Shown: piece after piece, positions 11,640 through 23,845 of the stretch
Layout of the letters: each line of letters begins with the position of its first letter
How positions within the stretch are numbered: position 1 is the first letter of the stretch
Assembly: GCA_028583405.1 (NCBI GenBank)
Contig: CM053250.1
Location: 79,039-143,038, forward strand
Origin: Pogonophryne albipinna
Taxonomy: Eukaryota; Chordata; Actinopteri; Perciformes; Artedidraconidae
Direction of reading: 5' to 3'
DNA length: 64,000 nt
Translations under genes and position numbers: made by a program
The notes under the pieces: model-generated
Told to the model about the DNA's origin: nothing
Seen by the model: the letters and a program-made list of their open reading frames with translations, nothing else
The model's database searches: none

Positions 11640-12553
11640 TGACGCCAGGAAACATTATTACTGACACAGGAACAATATAAAACAGTGTGTGTATGGACAT
11701 AAATATAAATACACTCTCTTACTGAGGACTGTTAAAGTGTTACAGCTGGACGGCAAACACCTGATCAAACAGAAAAGACAACAAATCAGAAACCAGCCGA
11801 GAGACTCAGATGAAGCCGTTTAATCTTCAGCTCTTATTTCAGTGTGAAGACAGAGCTTCTGTTCTTTCTGTTTGGAGAGGAAATGAGAGCGTCGTCGGGG
11901 GAAATAAAAGCAGGACGCCTCGAGGCTTCATCACTCACCTCCACCTTCTCCTCTTCCTCGCTGCCAGCAGATGCAGAAATATTCATTACATGCATGGGGA
12001 GTTCTCCGTGGCAGCAGATATCGATTCGACCTCTCCGGTTCCTCACCACGTATCGATCACATCGACTGTCTTTTTTTTTTAAAGTCTGTAACGAGGCACA
12101 CACTGAGATGTTAAAGGTCAGATTCAGTGTGGAGGTTTTTTTTTATATCCTCTGCGGAGGGAAAGTATTAATTATGCATAATGGGTCGTTCGTTCCTGCC
12201 TGTTTAATATGGTATTGGATTTTAATTAGTGATGCATTAATGCGTTCAATACTTTTATGTAGCATCTGTTAAGTGGAGCTATTTGGACCTTCTCTATTTA
12301 CTGCAGAGCAGCTTCTATAACAGCATGTCAGCATTAATCAGCTGTTACATAATGCAGTACAATGTGCATAATTAACTTAACTTTTTATGTTAATATAACA
12401 ATATGAATTATTATTGGACATTTTTTGTTTGACTTGTTTTTTTTATATAAGTATTTTGATTATATTTGATCTTTTATTTGACATTTGAGTTTGACTTCTT
12501 ATGTCTATATAAATATTTTTATTTTATTTCATCTTTTACTGGACATTTATCTT
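11640..12553. other. Intergenic, AT-rich, no gene seen
   Basis: Frames of 90-142 codons near 11810-12272 overlap on both strands, lack any recognisable domain and show no splice or family support. They are treated as chance. Confidence 0.5.
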
Positions 12554-14180
12554 AAAGGTCACCTATCATGCTATTTTTAGGCAATAGCATAGGTCTCAGA
12601 TATATAAAAATATGAAGTGTTTTGCTCAAAATACCAAACAGATCACCCATTCTAGCCATGCCTCATATCCCTCTATTTCACTTCCTGTTTCAAAAGTGCT
12701 GATTTGGGTATAAAGCTTTAAAAAAAATAAAATTGATAACAAATAAAAAAGGAGGGGTCTGAGCTCATGCGGGACCCGGCAGCTACTGTCTAAACTAAAT
12801 GCTGCCGTGATGAAACGCCATATCATGGATTATCAAGGATTCTTTCTGAAACAGTATGGAGCTCAAAGGCTTTCTCTCTTGCCAGTTATACCACAAGGTG
12901 AGTTCCTTTTTACTTCCTGCTTCTTCACACACATGGGTTGCGTTCCAATAGTCCATTTAGCTTAGGAACCTTCCTAACCAAGTGAAATGACCCGGAAGTC
13001 CCTCAGTGGCAGCCATGATAAGTGCCGTTCCAATTCTCAAAATGAAAGGAAAGGAGGTTTCAAACTTCCTTTATAACCTCCTTTAGCTTAGGAACCACTG
13101 GACCTCCCTAACCGAAAGGAGAGGAGAAAATGCTGCCCCACAATGCATTGCAGCCGCAGCATTTGCCGTCACTCAACAGTCGGCCGTTCACGGAAACAAC
13201 CGATTATGACGGAGAAGTTATATCATGAACGTTACGGTGCTTATTAAGCTTTTTAAAACATATGTGGTAAGTTGCCAAAGTGCTTTGTTCTGAACGTTCA
13301 TCAGTATTATAATCAAAAAGAGAAATATGAACGTTAGTTTTTACTGAAATGATCAAATAAAGTCAACATTTCACAGTCTTTAACTGAGCTGTGTGGGGTT
13401 TGTTCAACTTTTAAAAGATGTTTGAATGGTGATATACACAGTGATAGATGTTAAGGACTAACGTTTATAATAAATACATTTGAATTGATTTTAAGATATT
13501 TTCATCAATCATACGTATTGGGATCATTTGTATTAATGTGGACCGGAGGGAGAGGGTGACGAGCATAAGTTTCACTTTCCTTTTTTATTTCAATTCCAAC
13601 TTTGGTCATGAAGAATATGTTTCTCTGTTGTCCACGTTCATAAAGCAAAGCAACAGCATCAGAGCACGGTGCAGAGTCTCTAGATGAGATTACAGTAGTC
13701 CCTCGTTCTTATTGAACATCCATGTTGTAGTCCGCTGTATAGAAAACTGTAGTTTCCATAGTTTCCCACAGCAGCAGACGCACATTCATGACGTCCGCTG
13801 GCGCATCATAAACACGTCGGATAGTGAAAGTGCATTCGGATTCTCTAAAGTACCGCAGTCTCTTCTCCTAAGTCCTTTTGAATTCTCCTATCCACTATCC
13901 CTTAACCCCGTGACGTTTCACTCAGAGGTCAAGGAATAGGAGATAGGGTTAGAATTTAGGAGCTGATTTTTGGATTATCGGAACACAACCATGCTCTCCA
14001 GTACAGGTTAGCTCTGAGTGTTAGCGATGCTAATGTAAACACAGACCATATTACGTCCAAAACAGTCGGGCATTGTTTCTGATAGCAACTTTCTGATTGG
14101 GCCGTGGGTCCACATTTCAGATATTACGTCATATCGGACGCAAATCTGGATCAGCTCCGTTGTTCCCCCGTTTTTAGAGA
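12553..14180. mobile_element. TTAA-start MITE split by a nested element
   Basis: It begins TTAAAGGTCACCTATCATGC, which resembles the terminus of the MITE hosting the 57-bp arrays. It continues to about 12935 and resumes after the nested insertion at 13994. The right end was not located with confidence. Confidence 0.5.
12936..13990. mobile_element. Nested TIR element (1,055 bp), ATG target duplication
   Basis: The left end GGTTGCGTTCCAATAGTCC pairs with the complement of the right end, GGTTGTGTTCCGATAATCC (16 of 19). It is flanked by ATG at 12933-12935 and 13991-13993. Purine-rich AAAGGAAAGGAGG stretches lie in its left part. No transposase is seen. A 3-bp duplication would suit Harbinger, but it is too short to be decisive. 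Confidence 0.65.
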
Positions 14181-14827
14181 TTTGGGTACGGAGGAAAAGA
14201 GAGAGTTTTGTTTTCTGACGCTGCGTGAGTTCCCCGACACACCGGGGACACGTCTTTATGTGTACAAGACATACATATTTTAATGCTATTTTATGTTTTA
14301 TTGGAAATGTTTCTTTACCTTCTTATGTATAGATACACATTTATTTTAATGTTTAATTTATTGACATTTTATTTTAACTTCTCATGTTAATATCATTTAT
14401 TTAATTTGATCTTTTATTGGACATTTTATTCTTACTTTTCATTTTTTCAAACCCCAAATTCTTACATTATCTCCGTATGTTTATATAAACATTAGTAAGT
14501 AAATACATACCTTGCAACTGTCTCAAAACACAATTTATTTCGGGACAAATAAATGTTTCTGATTCGGATTCATCTATAAAAACACGTCCTAATTAACTTA
14601 TATTTAGTTTTAACAATTACCTGCAGAGTTTATTTGCAAGTTATAAGGAATTGTTATCAAATATTGCACATACCTTGTCTTGAGAAAAGTCAACATCGTC
14701 TTGAAGCAGTTCCTGTTTCCACTGATCAGACGTCTGAATGGTGATTCAAAACTGTAATGTATATTTATTTTAAATCTGTGCATCCCTTAAACAGACCGAA
14801 ACATGGCACCCACTTGTGAAACATTCC
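14181..14827. other. AT-rich downstream flank of grm8, no gene seen
   Basis: Runs of TTTTAT and TTAAT with no recognisable coding potential or element boundary. Confidence 0.5.
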
Positions 14828-15332
14828 TTTATTATAAATAGATCATTTGTATAAAAAACGGGCATGCTTCAATTCAACCATGGCATTTAGACATTTCACA
14901 ACCAAAAGCTACCGTCCAGTTTTCAGGAAACATCGACGGACTCTTCTCATAATGCAGGTCGACAGAGACAACAGGAGACAAGAATCAGAAATTTTCACAA
15001 CCACAAGTTTTTTCACTTTTTTTTTTGAACGCACAATTAGAATAACAACAATTATGTTTGGTCCCCACAATTTCTTTTTTGTACTTCTTTTATTTCTTTT
15101 TTTTGGGTTTTCAGGAAACCCTCCTTCTTACTTCCTGGCGAAAACTTGGATGCTTTTTCAGCTTTTGATCCTAACGAGTTTTTGGGCGGCGTTCAGGCCC
15201 GTTCCCTGCAGTCTGTAAACATAAAAACACCACAGATGTCTTGGTTTGTTCCTTCAGAGTGTTCAGACCACCTGACAGAAATCTGCTTCTTTAAAAGTCC
15301 CGGGACGTCCTCGAGTTGAAGGAGTCGTTGAT
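14828..15332 (-). other. Probable grm8 3' untranslated region with two poly(A) signals
   Basis: On the minus strand the sequence follows the stop codon at 15333. AATAAA hexamers occur at 15089-15094 and 14828-14833, giving UTRs of roughly 250 or 500 nt. The part from 15137 up is duplicated at 10054-10293. The open frame on the plus strand (14847-15218) is antisense to this UTR and matches nothing. Confidence 0.55.
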
Positions 15333-15382
15333 TCACATGGCGTGGTTGGTGTAGCTAACGTAGGTTGTTTTCGCTGGCGGCG
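15333..15382 (-). CDS. grm8: grm8-like receptor, terminal coding exon
   Basis: This 50-bp exon completes a codon begun in the exon at 20766-21012 (G + CG = Ala). It then encodes PPAKTTYVSYTNHAM and a TGA stop. The acceptor is CTCTCCTCAG, directly upstream on the minus strand. Group III mGluRs end in related tails (for example ...TYVTYTNHAI in mGluR4 and ...TYISYSNHSI in mGluR8), so the identity and end point are firm. The end of this tail binds cytoplasmic scaffold proteins in the family. Here the final residue is Met instead of the usual Ile, while the non-spliceable duplicate at 10.2 kb keeps Ile. The exon lies 5.4 kb from the preceding one. Confidence 0.88.
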
Positions 15383-15702
15383 CTGAGGAGAGAAAAGCAA
15401 ACTAATTGGTAAAGTGACATTTTCCCTTACCTACTGTCCCCTGTGTGTTAGACTGGGTTCAGAGGGTTATTTTTGATCAGAGGAAGACAACAAATGATTA
15501 GAGAGTTTCAGGAAAGACATATTTTTGCAGTTCAACCCAGAAGTTAGCATTGCATCGGCTCCCTTTCCTGGATTTTTCCATTTGATTTTGGCTTATAGCT
15601 AAATATACAATTTTATGATTCTCACACGTTTTGTTCAGCAGGATAATCTCCACACATTAACACCACTTAATGATTTCTGAAGGAAAAAGCTAACGTTAGG
15701 CT

Positions 15703-16445
15703 CAGGGTTTCCGCTAGGATTTTTTCTTGCCGGTCAAATGTCCGGACAGAATTTATTTTACGGGACAAATTTGAAACTTACCGGTCATGTTTCAATAATA
15801 ATAATAAGAATTGTGTAGCAGAGTTTCCGTTAGGAGGTAATTACCGGACTAGGACCGGATATGCTGATGTTTAAAACTCAGTTCACGGGGCTCATTTTTA
15901 TATTGCTTCAGTTTATCGTAACAGATCGAAAAATTCAGATTCATTTTTCAATAAATGATTCCACAAACAACAAACATAATTATTACATTCAAACACACTA
16001 CTTGTAGTAGATGAAGTACATTATTCAAAAGTTTAAATTAACTTTGAATAATAACACGGGAGAAACGGATCCTCTCTTTTCCCCTCTCCCTCCCTCTCTC
16101 TCCTGACAGCCCGTCAGTTTCTCATGCAGCGCGCTAAACAGTGGGCGGGGCTTCAGGTGATTATGCAGAGCTGAGTCTCCATCAGACTCAGCAGCTGATC
16201 TGATCTCTCTCTCGCGTCCGGTTACACTTCACTCGCGTTTATGTCCATATCGATCAGATACAGCTCTCCTGATCAGCCTTTATAGAGAGCACAGATCAAA
16301 CTATTAAGAGTGAATATCGGCCGATAATGATCGGCGGCCAATCGATCGGAGCATCGGACATTTTGACCGGCAGGTTTTGAATTTACCGGTTTTTATTAAA
16401 TGTTATCAGCTAAAAACCGGTAATTACCGGCTAACGGAAACCCTG
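15703..16445. mobile_element. Non-autonomous hAT-type element (743 bp) in grm8 intron
   Basis: The termini are CAGGGTTTCCGCTAGG and the complement of CAGGGTTTCCGTTAGCC. The exact 8-bp duplication GTTAGGCT sits at 15695-15702 and 16446-16453. ACCGG motifs cluster at both ends. It has landed inside the first, partial unit of the 72-bp minisatellite that follows. Confidence 0.88.
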
Positions 16446-17030
16446 GTTAGGCTATAAAGGAACTACAGCACGGTCACATGACTTCACGTCAACATCCCTA
16501 AGCTAAAGGTGGCTAATGTTGAGCGATAAAGGAACTACAGCACGGTCACATGACTTCACGTCAACATCGCTAAGCTAAAGGTGGCTAATGTTGGGCTATA
16601 AAGGAACAACAGCACGGTCACATGACTTCACGTCACCACCGCTAAGCTAAAGGCGGCTAATGCTGGGCTATAAAGGAACTACAGCACGGTCACATGACTT
16701 CACGTCTCTGCCGCTAAGCTAAAGGTGGCTAATGTTGGGCTATAAAGGAACTACAGCACGGTCACATGACTTCACGTCAACATCGCTAAGCTAAAGGCGG
16801 CTAATGCTGGGCTATAAAGGAACTACAGCACGGTCACATGACTTCACGTCACCGCCGCTAAGCTAAAGGCAGCTAATGTTGGGCTATAAAGGAACTACAG
16901 CACGGTCACATGACTTCACGTCACCACCGCTAAGCTAAAGGCAGCTAATGTTGGGCTATAAAGGAACTACAGCACGGTCACATGACTTCCCGTCACCACA
17001 GCTAAGCTAAAGGCGGCTAACGTTGGGCAT
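16446..17030 (+). repeat. 72-bp minisatellite, about 8 units
   Basis: Each unit runs TATAAAGGAACTACAGCAC, GGTCACATGACTTCACGTCA, and then GCTAAGCTAAAGGCGGCTAA. Spacing is 72 bp (ATAAAGG at 16454, 16526 and onward). Variation is concentrated after ACGTCA and at GGYGGCTAA. Diverged copies occur inverted at about 20040-20145 and direct at about 20500-20565. Confidence 0.92.
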
Positions 17031-17604
17031 GATGACATTTAGTCGTTTCATTAACACTTGTTAGCAACCCGCCAATAAAAGAAAAATGTCGGGTATTGTT
17101 GTAAAAAATAGAAACCGTGAAGATCTCTTCAGTTCTTTTTCAGGCATCTTACCAAAAAACACATTCAAGAAACCATTGACTTCCATACTTCCAGTGCACC
17201 ATACAATTGGTATCAGTAAAATGTATAATCTACAATAAAATCTCGTTTAAAATTGTGTTACGATGTCTAAAGTTACTGATAAGTCACATGTTTCCTGCCT
17301 GGCCTTGCCCGTGGCATTAGTTTATCATTACCGGGCGGAGCCCCCGAGCCAAACAGCAGCAACCAGCACGTTGCAAAAGTCTCAATAGTAAACTGTGCCG
17401 CCGAAACATAATTTCAGCCAATCAGCGCCGTCAAATATTTTGGTCACGAGGGCGCTCACGTTGGCGCCCATGTTGCTTACGTGCGTTGCTTACGTGCGTT
17501 GACGTGAGTTGTTTTTTAGACTCGTGAGTGACCAAGGTGACGCAGTATTTGGATGAGAATGGTGTGCAGGTGGAGTCGCCGGACCTCGGTCCGCACCCAA
17601 TTCC

Positions 17605-17852
17605 GTGCAAGAGCTACTCTCCAATCCTTTCGAAAGGAGAAGTTTGGGAGATAAATTGATACTTAAAGACCTTGGACCGGACCAACCCGATTTGTATATA
17701 TCACAGCAAGCTCATGAAAAAGACAAAATGTATCAACGAGGCTTCTCACGTAGCTGGTACACCAGAAAGGCATGGCTAGCTGGATGCAAACAGGTAAATG
17801 CTGTCTTTTGTTTCCCATGCTTGCTCTTCAAACAGCCGGGGACAGATACGAT
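17605..17852 (+). pseudogene. hAT transposase fragment with TTF/ZMYM1-type zinc finger
   Basis: The frame includes QPDLYISQQAHEKDKMYQRG and then KAWLAGCKQVNAVFCFPC. This is the TTF-type zinc-finger block found at the N terminus of ZMYM1-like hAT transposases: Trp-rich approach, a Cys before VNAVFCFPC and a final LLFK. The homologous stretch ends near PGTD (about 17852); the remaining codons to 18072 match nothing and read as intronic or random. The DDE catalytic core and dimerisation domain are absent. A terminus of the same transposon class lies at 18448-18465. It is inferred to be a dead fragment in the grm8 intron. Confidence 0.7.
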
Positions 17853-18369
17853 CTGTTCAGAAACTAGACAAAAGTTAAACAAGTACAAACCACAGACTGT
17901 CTGTGTCATGGAGAATACAGTCGCTGGTTTATTTATGTCTGTATACGCCGTTGTTGTGAGTGTGGACGGTCGGAGCATATATAACGTTAGCTTAGCCAAG
18001 CTCCATTCAGAAAACAAGCATTCTAAAAGGTTTTTCGCCTGCCGTCTGTCTGCAGACTTGTCAAAGCATTAATTCATGGTTTTTACTAACCGGTATCAGT
18101 ATGTTGTTACGTCGGCATCATTTAGAAACGTGTATTACAATTTAATCACGGTAAAATATGTTCATTTTGTTGTAGTTGTAGCTCCCGAGCCAGCGCGTCT
18201 TGTTTGAATGATGCGAGTAAACACAGCTGGCAGCCGCGGTGAAACTCGAGCGACTAGAGCGATGCGATAGGAGCGTTTAGAGCGAAGCGAATATTCGCAT
18301 CGCGTCCGGTCTGAACGCAGCATTAAAGCGAGCTCCGCGCTGCACTGGAAACGCGCCATTACATCACCA

Positions 18370-18465
18370 GAAGTCCTAATTTAAGGGGTCATTTCTCCCC
18401 AAAAAATTTTTTTTACTCACTATATCAACAGCCCCACCAAAAATATTTTCCACCAGCCGCCACTG
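18370..18465. mobile_element. Right terminus of a hAT (ZMYM1-type) element
   Basis: Read on the minus strand, the end CAGTGGCGGCTGGTGGAAA is the typical start of this hAT group. With the transposase fragment at 17605 it suggests one element of at least 0.9 kb whose left terminus was not found. The GC-rich segment 18240-18360 inside (GCGATGCGATAGGAGCG and neighbours) resembles another dispersed fish repeat. Confidence 0.55.
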
Positions 18466-20039
18466 TTCCAGTGTATCCAGAAGTGCTAAAATGTTAACTC
18501 ATTACGGGTTTCATTCTTGCACCACTCTAGACTCACTCACTATTATAAAGAGCAGATCTGCTAGGCAGCAAAACCTCCATTAGCGTTAACGATTCGTAAA
18601 AGGTGTCTCGCCACCCTATTTCCATTTTAGCTCCACTAATGGTAAGGCTCTTAGAATAACTCATCATGGGGTTTCTGTAAAGCTGGGCATACACTTAGCC
18701 CCAGACTAATTTTAGGATCAGGACATATTTCTATCAGATCGTTTGATATCTGACGTTAACTTCGAGGTGAATCTCAATGCCAAATGTATCGTCCTGGCTC
18801 AACTTCAATGGTTCTTTTGTTGGATAATATGGGGGATTTCTGGCATGTCAGACATTAGTTGATATAGTTTGACAAAAGTATGATGGGTGGAGCTACAGGA
18901 AAGGTACGTTTGACAAACAAAATAGGATTTATCCTCTGGGGATCATGCATATTTAACGGGATTTAATGTTCAGGGGTAAAAAAGCAAACAACTTTTAAGG
19001 ATATTTTGCGCTTGATGTCTCCGCATTTAATACTCAATAACAAAACAGTTTGGTTAGATTTAGGAAACAAATATGGTTTGGGTTAAAATAGGTATCTCTT
19101 TTACGTAAATTAACATGTTCATAAATAAGTCAACCGTTGACAATTGGTTTCAAATAGGACACAAACTATGTTGAGTTTCTCGCAAGTTTAACTATGTCGT
19201 CTGATTTTCACATTAATGTTCATATTATCATCAGCTGTTGAGATGTGTTGGACCAAATTAGTCATACAAGTTTGTCGGTTTCATCAGATGTAGTTTTTCA
19301 GCACCTAAACTCTGTGACTTCCTCGCCTCACACTGAACAGGAAGAAAGAGGATCAGGAAACTTGTCTGTTGTGTAAAGTTGTGACGGGGAAGCCTGATGT
19401 GAGAGCGGCTGCTTGTTAGATTGAGCAGATCAGTTCAGTCAGCACATCTCTGACGGGTAAACAATCCGGACGCCTCACACTTTTCTGCTGATGGACCGAG
19501 AGCTTTGATGTGCAACTCAGAGCTGTAAACAGTTTCATCAGATCTGGTCTCAGGTGACGTCTAAACAAACTCAAGTCAACTTCCTGTTAAAGCCTCATTA
19601 CTGTAGAGAGGCTGACTACACCTCTAAGATTGACTAGAGAACTGACACACTTCTTCTACTTACAAACTAAATAATTAACGGTTTTCACTATCGTAAGTCT
19701 ATTTGATTCATCAGTACCTGCCGCTTCATTGTAAATGGTTCTACGGTATTATAAAGAAGCAATATCGCATTAACTGTCGGTCAATCTTTTTTGGAAGATT
19801 TACGGCAGGGTTTCTGTTAGCAGGTACTTTGAACGGAAAAGTCCGGCAAATTAAAGTCTCTTCGGTCATATTGTCAGAAAAAAAATATTTTATCGTAATC
19901 ACAATTTAAAGTGTATTTTAAATAGCATTTTAGTTCCCTTATCTGGAAGTTAAGTCAATGGAGATTTCTATTTTTAAACATAGAATATGTCAGTAAATAT
20001 TTAAAAACAGGCGGTTTCTAAGAAGTGTCTAAATGAGAC
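18466..20039. other. grm8 intron, no gene or delimited repeat seen
   Basis: A moderately AT-rich intronic stretch. The few frames above 60 codons have no recognisable domain. Confidence 0.5.
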
Positions 20040-20145
20040 GACTAAACGTTATCATGCCCAACGTTAGCCGCTTTTAGCTTAGCGGACGTGACGTGAAGTC
20101 ATGTGACCGTGCTGTAGTTCCCTTACTGTATAGCCCAGCATTAGC
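20040..20145 (-). repeat. Inverted stray copy of the 72-bp minisatellite unit
   Basis: On the minus strand it reads through a TATA-containing start, GGTCACATGACTTCACGTCA, and GCTAAGCTAAAAGCGGCTAA, matching the array at 16.4-17.0 kb in the opposite orientation. Confidence 0.8.
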
Positions 20146-20350
20146 AATAATCCGAAATCCAATGGAAAAATCCCATTGACTTCCTGTCCAGGGAACCAGA
20201 GAGACTTCCGGGTCGGCTTGCAAAAATAACTCACCGACCTACTCACTTATTGTTTAATACTGTATGTCACTAGTGCTAAAGCATTAAACCAGAATACCAG
20301 AATTCACCAATCCGATTACCTGTACCACACAACATTTGAACATTTTCATG

Positions 20351-20403
20351 AATCCTATCCGCCCATAAACTCACCGCTGGCCTCCACGCCCTCGCACAGC
20401 TCC
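20351..20403 (-). pseudogene. Partial duplicate of a grm8 exon end with its splice donor
   Basis: This 53-bp segment matches 20742-20794 at 51 of 53 positions. It contains the last 30 nt of the penultimate coding exon (ELCEGVEAS), the donor GTGAG and about 16 nt of intron. The rest of the exon is missing, so there is no acceptor side. It lies about 390 bp downstream of the real donor on the minus strand. Confidence 0.88.
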
Positions 20404-20765
20404 TTATTTCAGGCTAACAACCAAAAACACGTTCAGAAAAAACATTGACTTAAAGCGAGTGAACTTTAAGTGTTAAAATGCGGGTTTTAGGATTTCTGCA
20501 CCACTATATAAAGGAACCACAGCACCGCTCAGCTAAAGGCGGCTAATTGTAGGCATAATGATGTCTAGTAGTTTCATTAACACAACATTTTTAACAAATA
20601 TAGGAGCTTCAGACATACACGAGGCGGGTTGTTGTAAAAAATAGAAACCGTTCAAATCTCTTCAGTTCTGTTTCAGGCATCTTACCAAAAAATACTTGCA
20701 TTGAACCATAAAGCCAGATTTCTCCCAATCAGATTTTCACAAATCCTATCCGCCCATTCACTCAC

Positions 20766-21012
20766 CGCTGGCCTCCACGCCCTCGCACAGCTCCGTCTTC
20801 ACCTCTCCGTTGGGCCGCTCGTGTGCCAGGTGCGACAGTTTGCTGGTCATGGTGGCGGCGGTGACGATAGCTTTGAAGCTGCGTTTGCGTTTCGGGACGT
20901 TCTGCTCGGGGTGGAGGATGATGATGTAGACCTTCGGCATGTAGAGCATTCCCAGAGAGACGGAGGCGCTGAGGCTGAGCGACACCGTCAGCGTGGCGGT
21001 CTGGATGTACAT
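20766..21012 (-). CDS. grm8: grm8-like receptor, penultimate coding exon (TM7 and tail)
   Basis: This 247-bp exon has 82 codons plus one base. It opens with [20 protein letters not shown], the last transmembrane helix of class C glutamate receptors, then [20 protein letters not shown] basic [15 protein letters not shown] stretch follows, where group III receptors bind calmodulin and G-beta-gamma. The tail ends [17 protein letters not shown]. The acceptor is TTCCTCCTCAG and the donor GTGAGT (phase 1); both phases fit their neighbours. MYIQ and RPNGEVK favour mGluR8 over mGluR4, 6 and 7, although SKLSH recalls mGluR7. A LINE/SINE-type AATAAACCTGATTCTGAT tail ends only about 20 nt upstream of the acceptor AG. 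Confidence 0.92.
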
Positions 21013-21028
21013 CTGAGGAGGAACCAGA

Positions 21029-21120
21029 GGATCAGAATCAGGTTTATTACCAGGTAGGTTGACACGTACGAGGAATTTGACTTGGTGTCGTGGTGATTAC
21101 ATAAAAGTCAAACAAAAATT
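21029..21120 (+). mobile_element. Common fish retroelement end next to a grm8 acceptor
   Basis: It starts ATCAGAATCAGGTTTATTACC and continues through GGTAGGTTGACACGTACG and GGAATTTGACTTGGTGTCG, a dispersed sequence seen widely in teleost genomes. Its start also occurs beside the exon at 49850. The right limit is uncertain. Confidence 0.65.
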
Positions 21121-21599
21121 CAAAACACAGATAGAAAACTATTGCCCGAGCCTGTTTTTCAGGTTTCAGGCTCGAAAATGACATTCCCAGAACAAATGAC
21201 CATATCTTCCCTTCTAAAAGGGGTACATTAATAATCTTTTTTCTCAAAGTAATGATAAACCTGTGAGTTGGATGGAGAACAGTGAGAATCAATATAGATG
21301 TTTTTTATTTTAAAGAAAATTCAGATTGAACATAGTAAAAAACTGTAAATTATAGTGTCCGTCCAAAAAACATGTTGTACTTATAGTGAAAACTACCCTT
21401 GGATGATGGGTTAGTAGACTAAAAGCTTTAGGAATCCAAAGTACAACATATAATAAGTACCCTGTGCTCCCTATCTCTGTTTCTTATCCTATACATAATA
21501 GAACTGCTCGGGTCTTGATAGATTGAGTGGGGAAGTTCATGAGATCTTTCTAGAGGGTTATCAAGAATAACTTTTATCCAATGACCTTTTCCCTCTCTG

Positions 21600-22265
21600 T
21601 CTGTGTCTGTGTATTCTCTTGTTCCGATTAACCCAGCCAAATCTTTGTTCTTGTTTTGTGTCTATATCTACGCCGGGATCCGGAGTCGAGGCTGATCCTC
21701 TTGCTGTAGTCCTGTGTCTTGGATCCTCTATCCTGAGTTCTGGATTAAGTCGTGGACTTCGGGTCGTGGCTGAACCTGTCTCTGCGGTCCTGCCTTGGGT
21801 CTCGTCATGCTGCTTCCCTGATGGCTTCCACAGGATTGTAGCTGACATCCTCGTGGATTCATCTTCTTATTACAGACACATGCATTTCCTAACATTCGGT
21901 CTATATGCTGTAAAATGTATTATCTCTTCGATTTACACACGGCATCTATTGCACGTCTGTCCGTCCTGGGAGAGGGATCCCTCCTCTGTTGCTCTACCTG
22001 AAGTTTCTCCCATGTTCCCTTTAAACTGTGGGTTTTCTCTGGAAGTTTTTCCTTGTACGATGTGAGGGTCTAAGGACAGAGGGTCTAAGGATAGAGGGTC
22101 TAAGGATAGAGGGTGTGGTTTTTCTCATACTGATATTCTGAACAATCTGTGTTGTTGATAGCTGTAAAGGGTCTCTACTGTAGGCTATTTTTATTATATG
22201 TACAGCACTTTGGCTCGACCAAAAATCGCTTATAAATGTGCTATATAAATAAAACTTGATTTGAT
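21600..22265 (+). mobile_element. LINE 3' end (5'-truncated), TTGATT tail
   Basis: The segment contains CCTGGGAGAGGGATCCCTCC, then GTGGGTTTTCTCTGGAAG, a short 18-bp tandem AGGGTCTAAGGATAG (three copies), and ends CTATATAAATAAAACTTG followed by TTGATTTGATT. The same cassette lies inverted at 50580-50870. No RT frame is retained. The 5' limit is uncertain. Confidence 0.65.
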
Positions 22266-23845
22266 TTGAAGATTGATGCAAAACAAGTGATATTTGACCT
22301 TTTTAGACAGATTTAGCAAAAAAAACCTCTTCTGGGGCCATTTGGGTGGATTTTCCATATCTCTGGCCCCCCTTGTTCGATTTTGACATGTGACATCTCT
22401 TGACCGTTAGAGCCAATGGAATCGAAGGGAAATCGTCCCATAGACTCTCATGTTAAAAAAAAAAGCTGGCTGACATCTTTCATTCTTCTTTTGAACATAT
22501 TTACTGTAATTTCTTTCCAGCCAAATTATATTGAAACGATTAAAGGAGATGCTAGGACAACCCAAAACATTAAAAGTGTTAAAAATGGAATCCTTTCACA
22601 GTGGCATACAGTTGTTGTTGGCCCATCCAAAGCTTTATAAAGTTAGCGATTACACACTTATTATTGAATCTTTATGTGGAGCTAAGTTTTATTACTTCTA
22701 GCTCTTGGGATCAAGTACGTTTCATAGTAACCTACAATAATCCATCATGTCTTTTTTTTGTAATGTACTTCGTGTTCAAAATCTCAATCTGTAGAGTCAA
22801 TAAAGCGGCTAAATTACATGTAGTCAAAGCGTAAAAAGTGCATTATTGACACCTGCAACGTCGGTCATGTCTCTTCTAGACATCATACGGAAGTAAATCT
22901 GGCATACTGATAATAATGTTTGTATAACATAAGCACTCAAATAACTAATACTGGCCAATTATATTTTACTTTAATTTAGTTTAGTTTTCGACCAATAGTT
23001 GCCATCGACTATCTGGAAAGAAAATACTCATAAATACTCATAAAAATAGTCACAACAAGTAGAAAGTAGAAACAAAATACTCTCAATTACTCAAAAATAC
23101 TCACAAACAGGATTGAGCAACACTTTTTGTGAGTATTTATTTTTTACAAGAAAATGACATATGAATCGTGTGTCTGGTATTAATGGTTGGACGCCATCTT
23201 TAACAATCATCTGCATTAGTTGAGAACTTGGAACCGCCTTTTTTCATGTCTTTTTGCACTTGAAAGACAGAACTAACACACACACACAAAAAATCACCTT
23301 ATCTGATCTGAAAGTACTGCAGTAGCTTTTCATGCACACCGACTTTACAATGCTTTCCCAGTATTCTGTTGGGTTACAGTTGTTATGGTAACTTGCTAAG
23401 AATCACAGCAATGGGACAATAAATGCGAACATTGCAAATGGAAATGAAAATAATAAATGTTTTCTGAGGAAAGAAACACATTCAACGTGTTTATTAGACC
23501 TCAAGGACACACGGCATGTAAACAGAACGGTTTATAAGAAGACTGCACTGGAAGTTTTTAATATGTTTCAGTGAACTCGACTGAATGTGTGCACTTAATG
23601 TGATGTTTGCTTAAATCACTAATTCAGCAAGTGTAACAATCATTCATGTACTCAAACACAAAAACATTTCCCTAAAAACCCGATTACTAATCAGTGTTTA
23701 TACAGTTATAGAGCCCTGAAGGCACCATTGTGGGAACAAATACAAACTGTTTGCTTGTATATGCTCCTGGATTAATAAATGTAAATGAAGACTGAGATGC
23801 ATTAAAAGATGTTTAGTACACCTTGGGTTTTGGTCAAATATTACT
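22266..23845. other. grm8 intron, no gene; one dispersed repeat at 22655-22865
   Basis: The stretch 22655-22865 is the uninterrupted counterpart of the repeat split by the exon copy at 10.05-10.29 kb. Nothing else is recognised. Confidence 0.55.

Noticed and set aside
14847..15218. 123-codon plus-strand frame
   Set aside because: It is antisense to the grm8 3' UTR, has no domain, and its end is explained by the conserved UTR.
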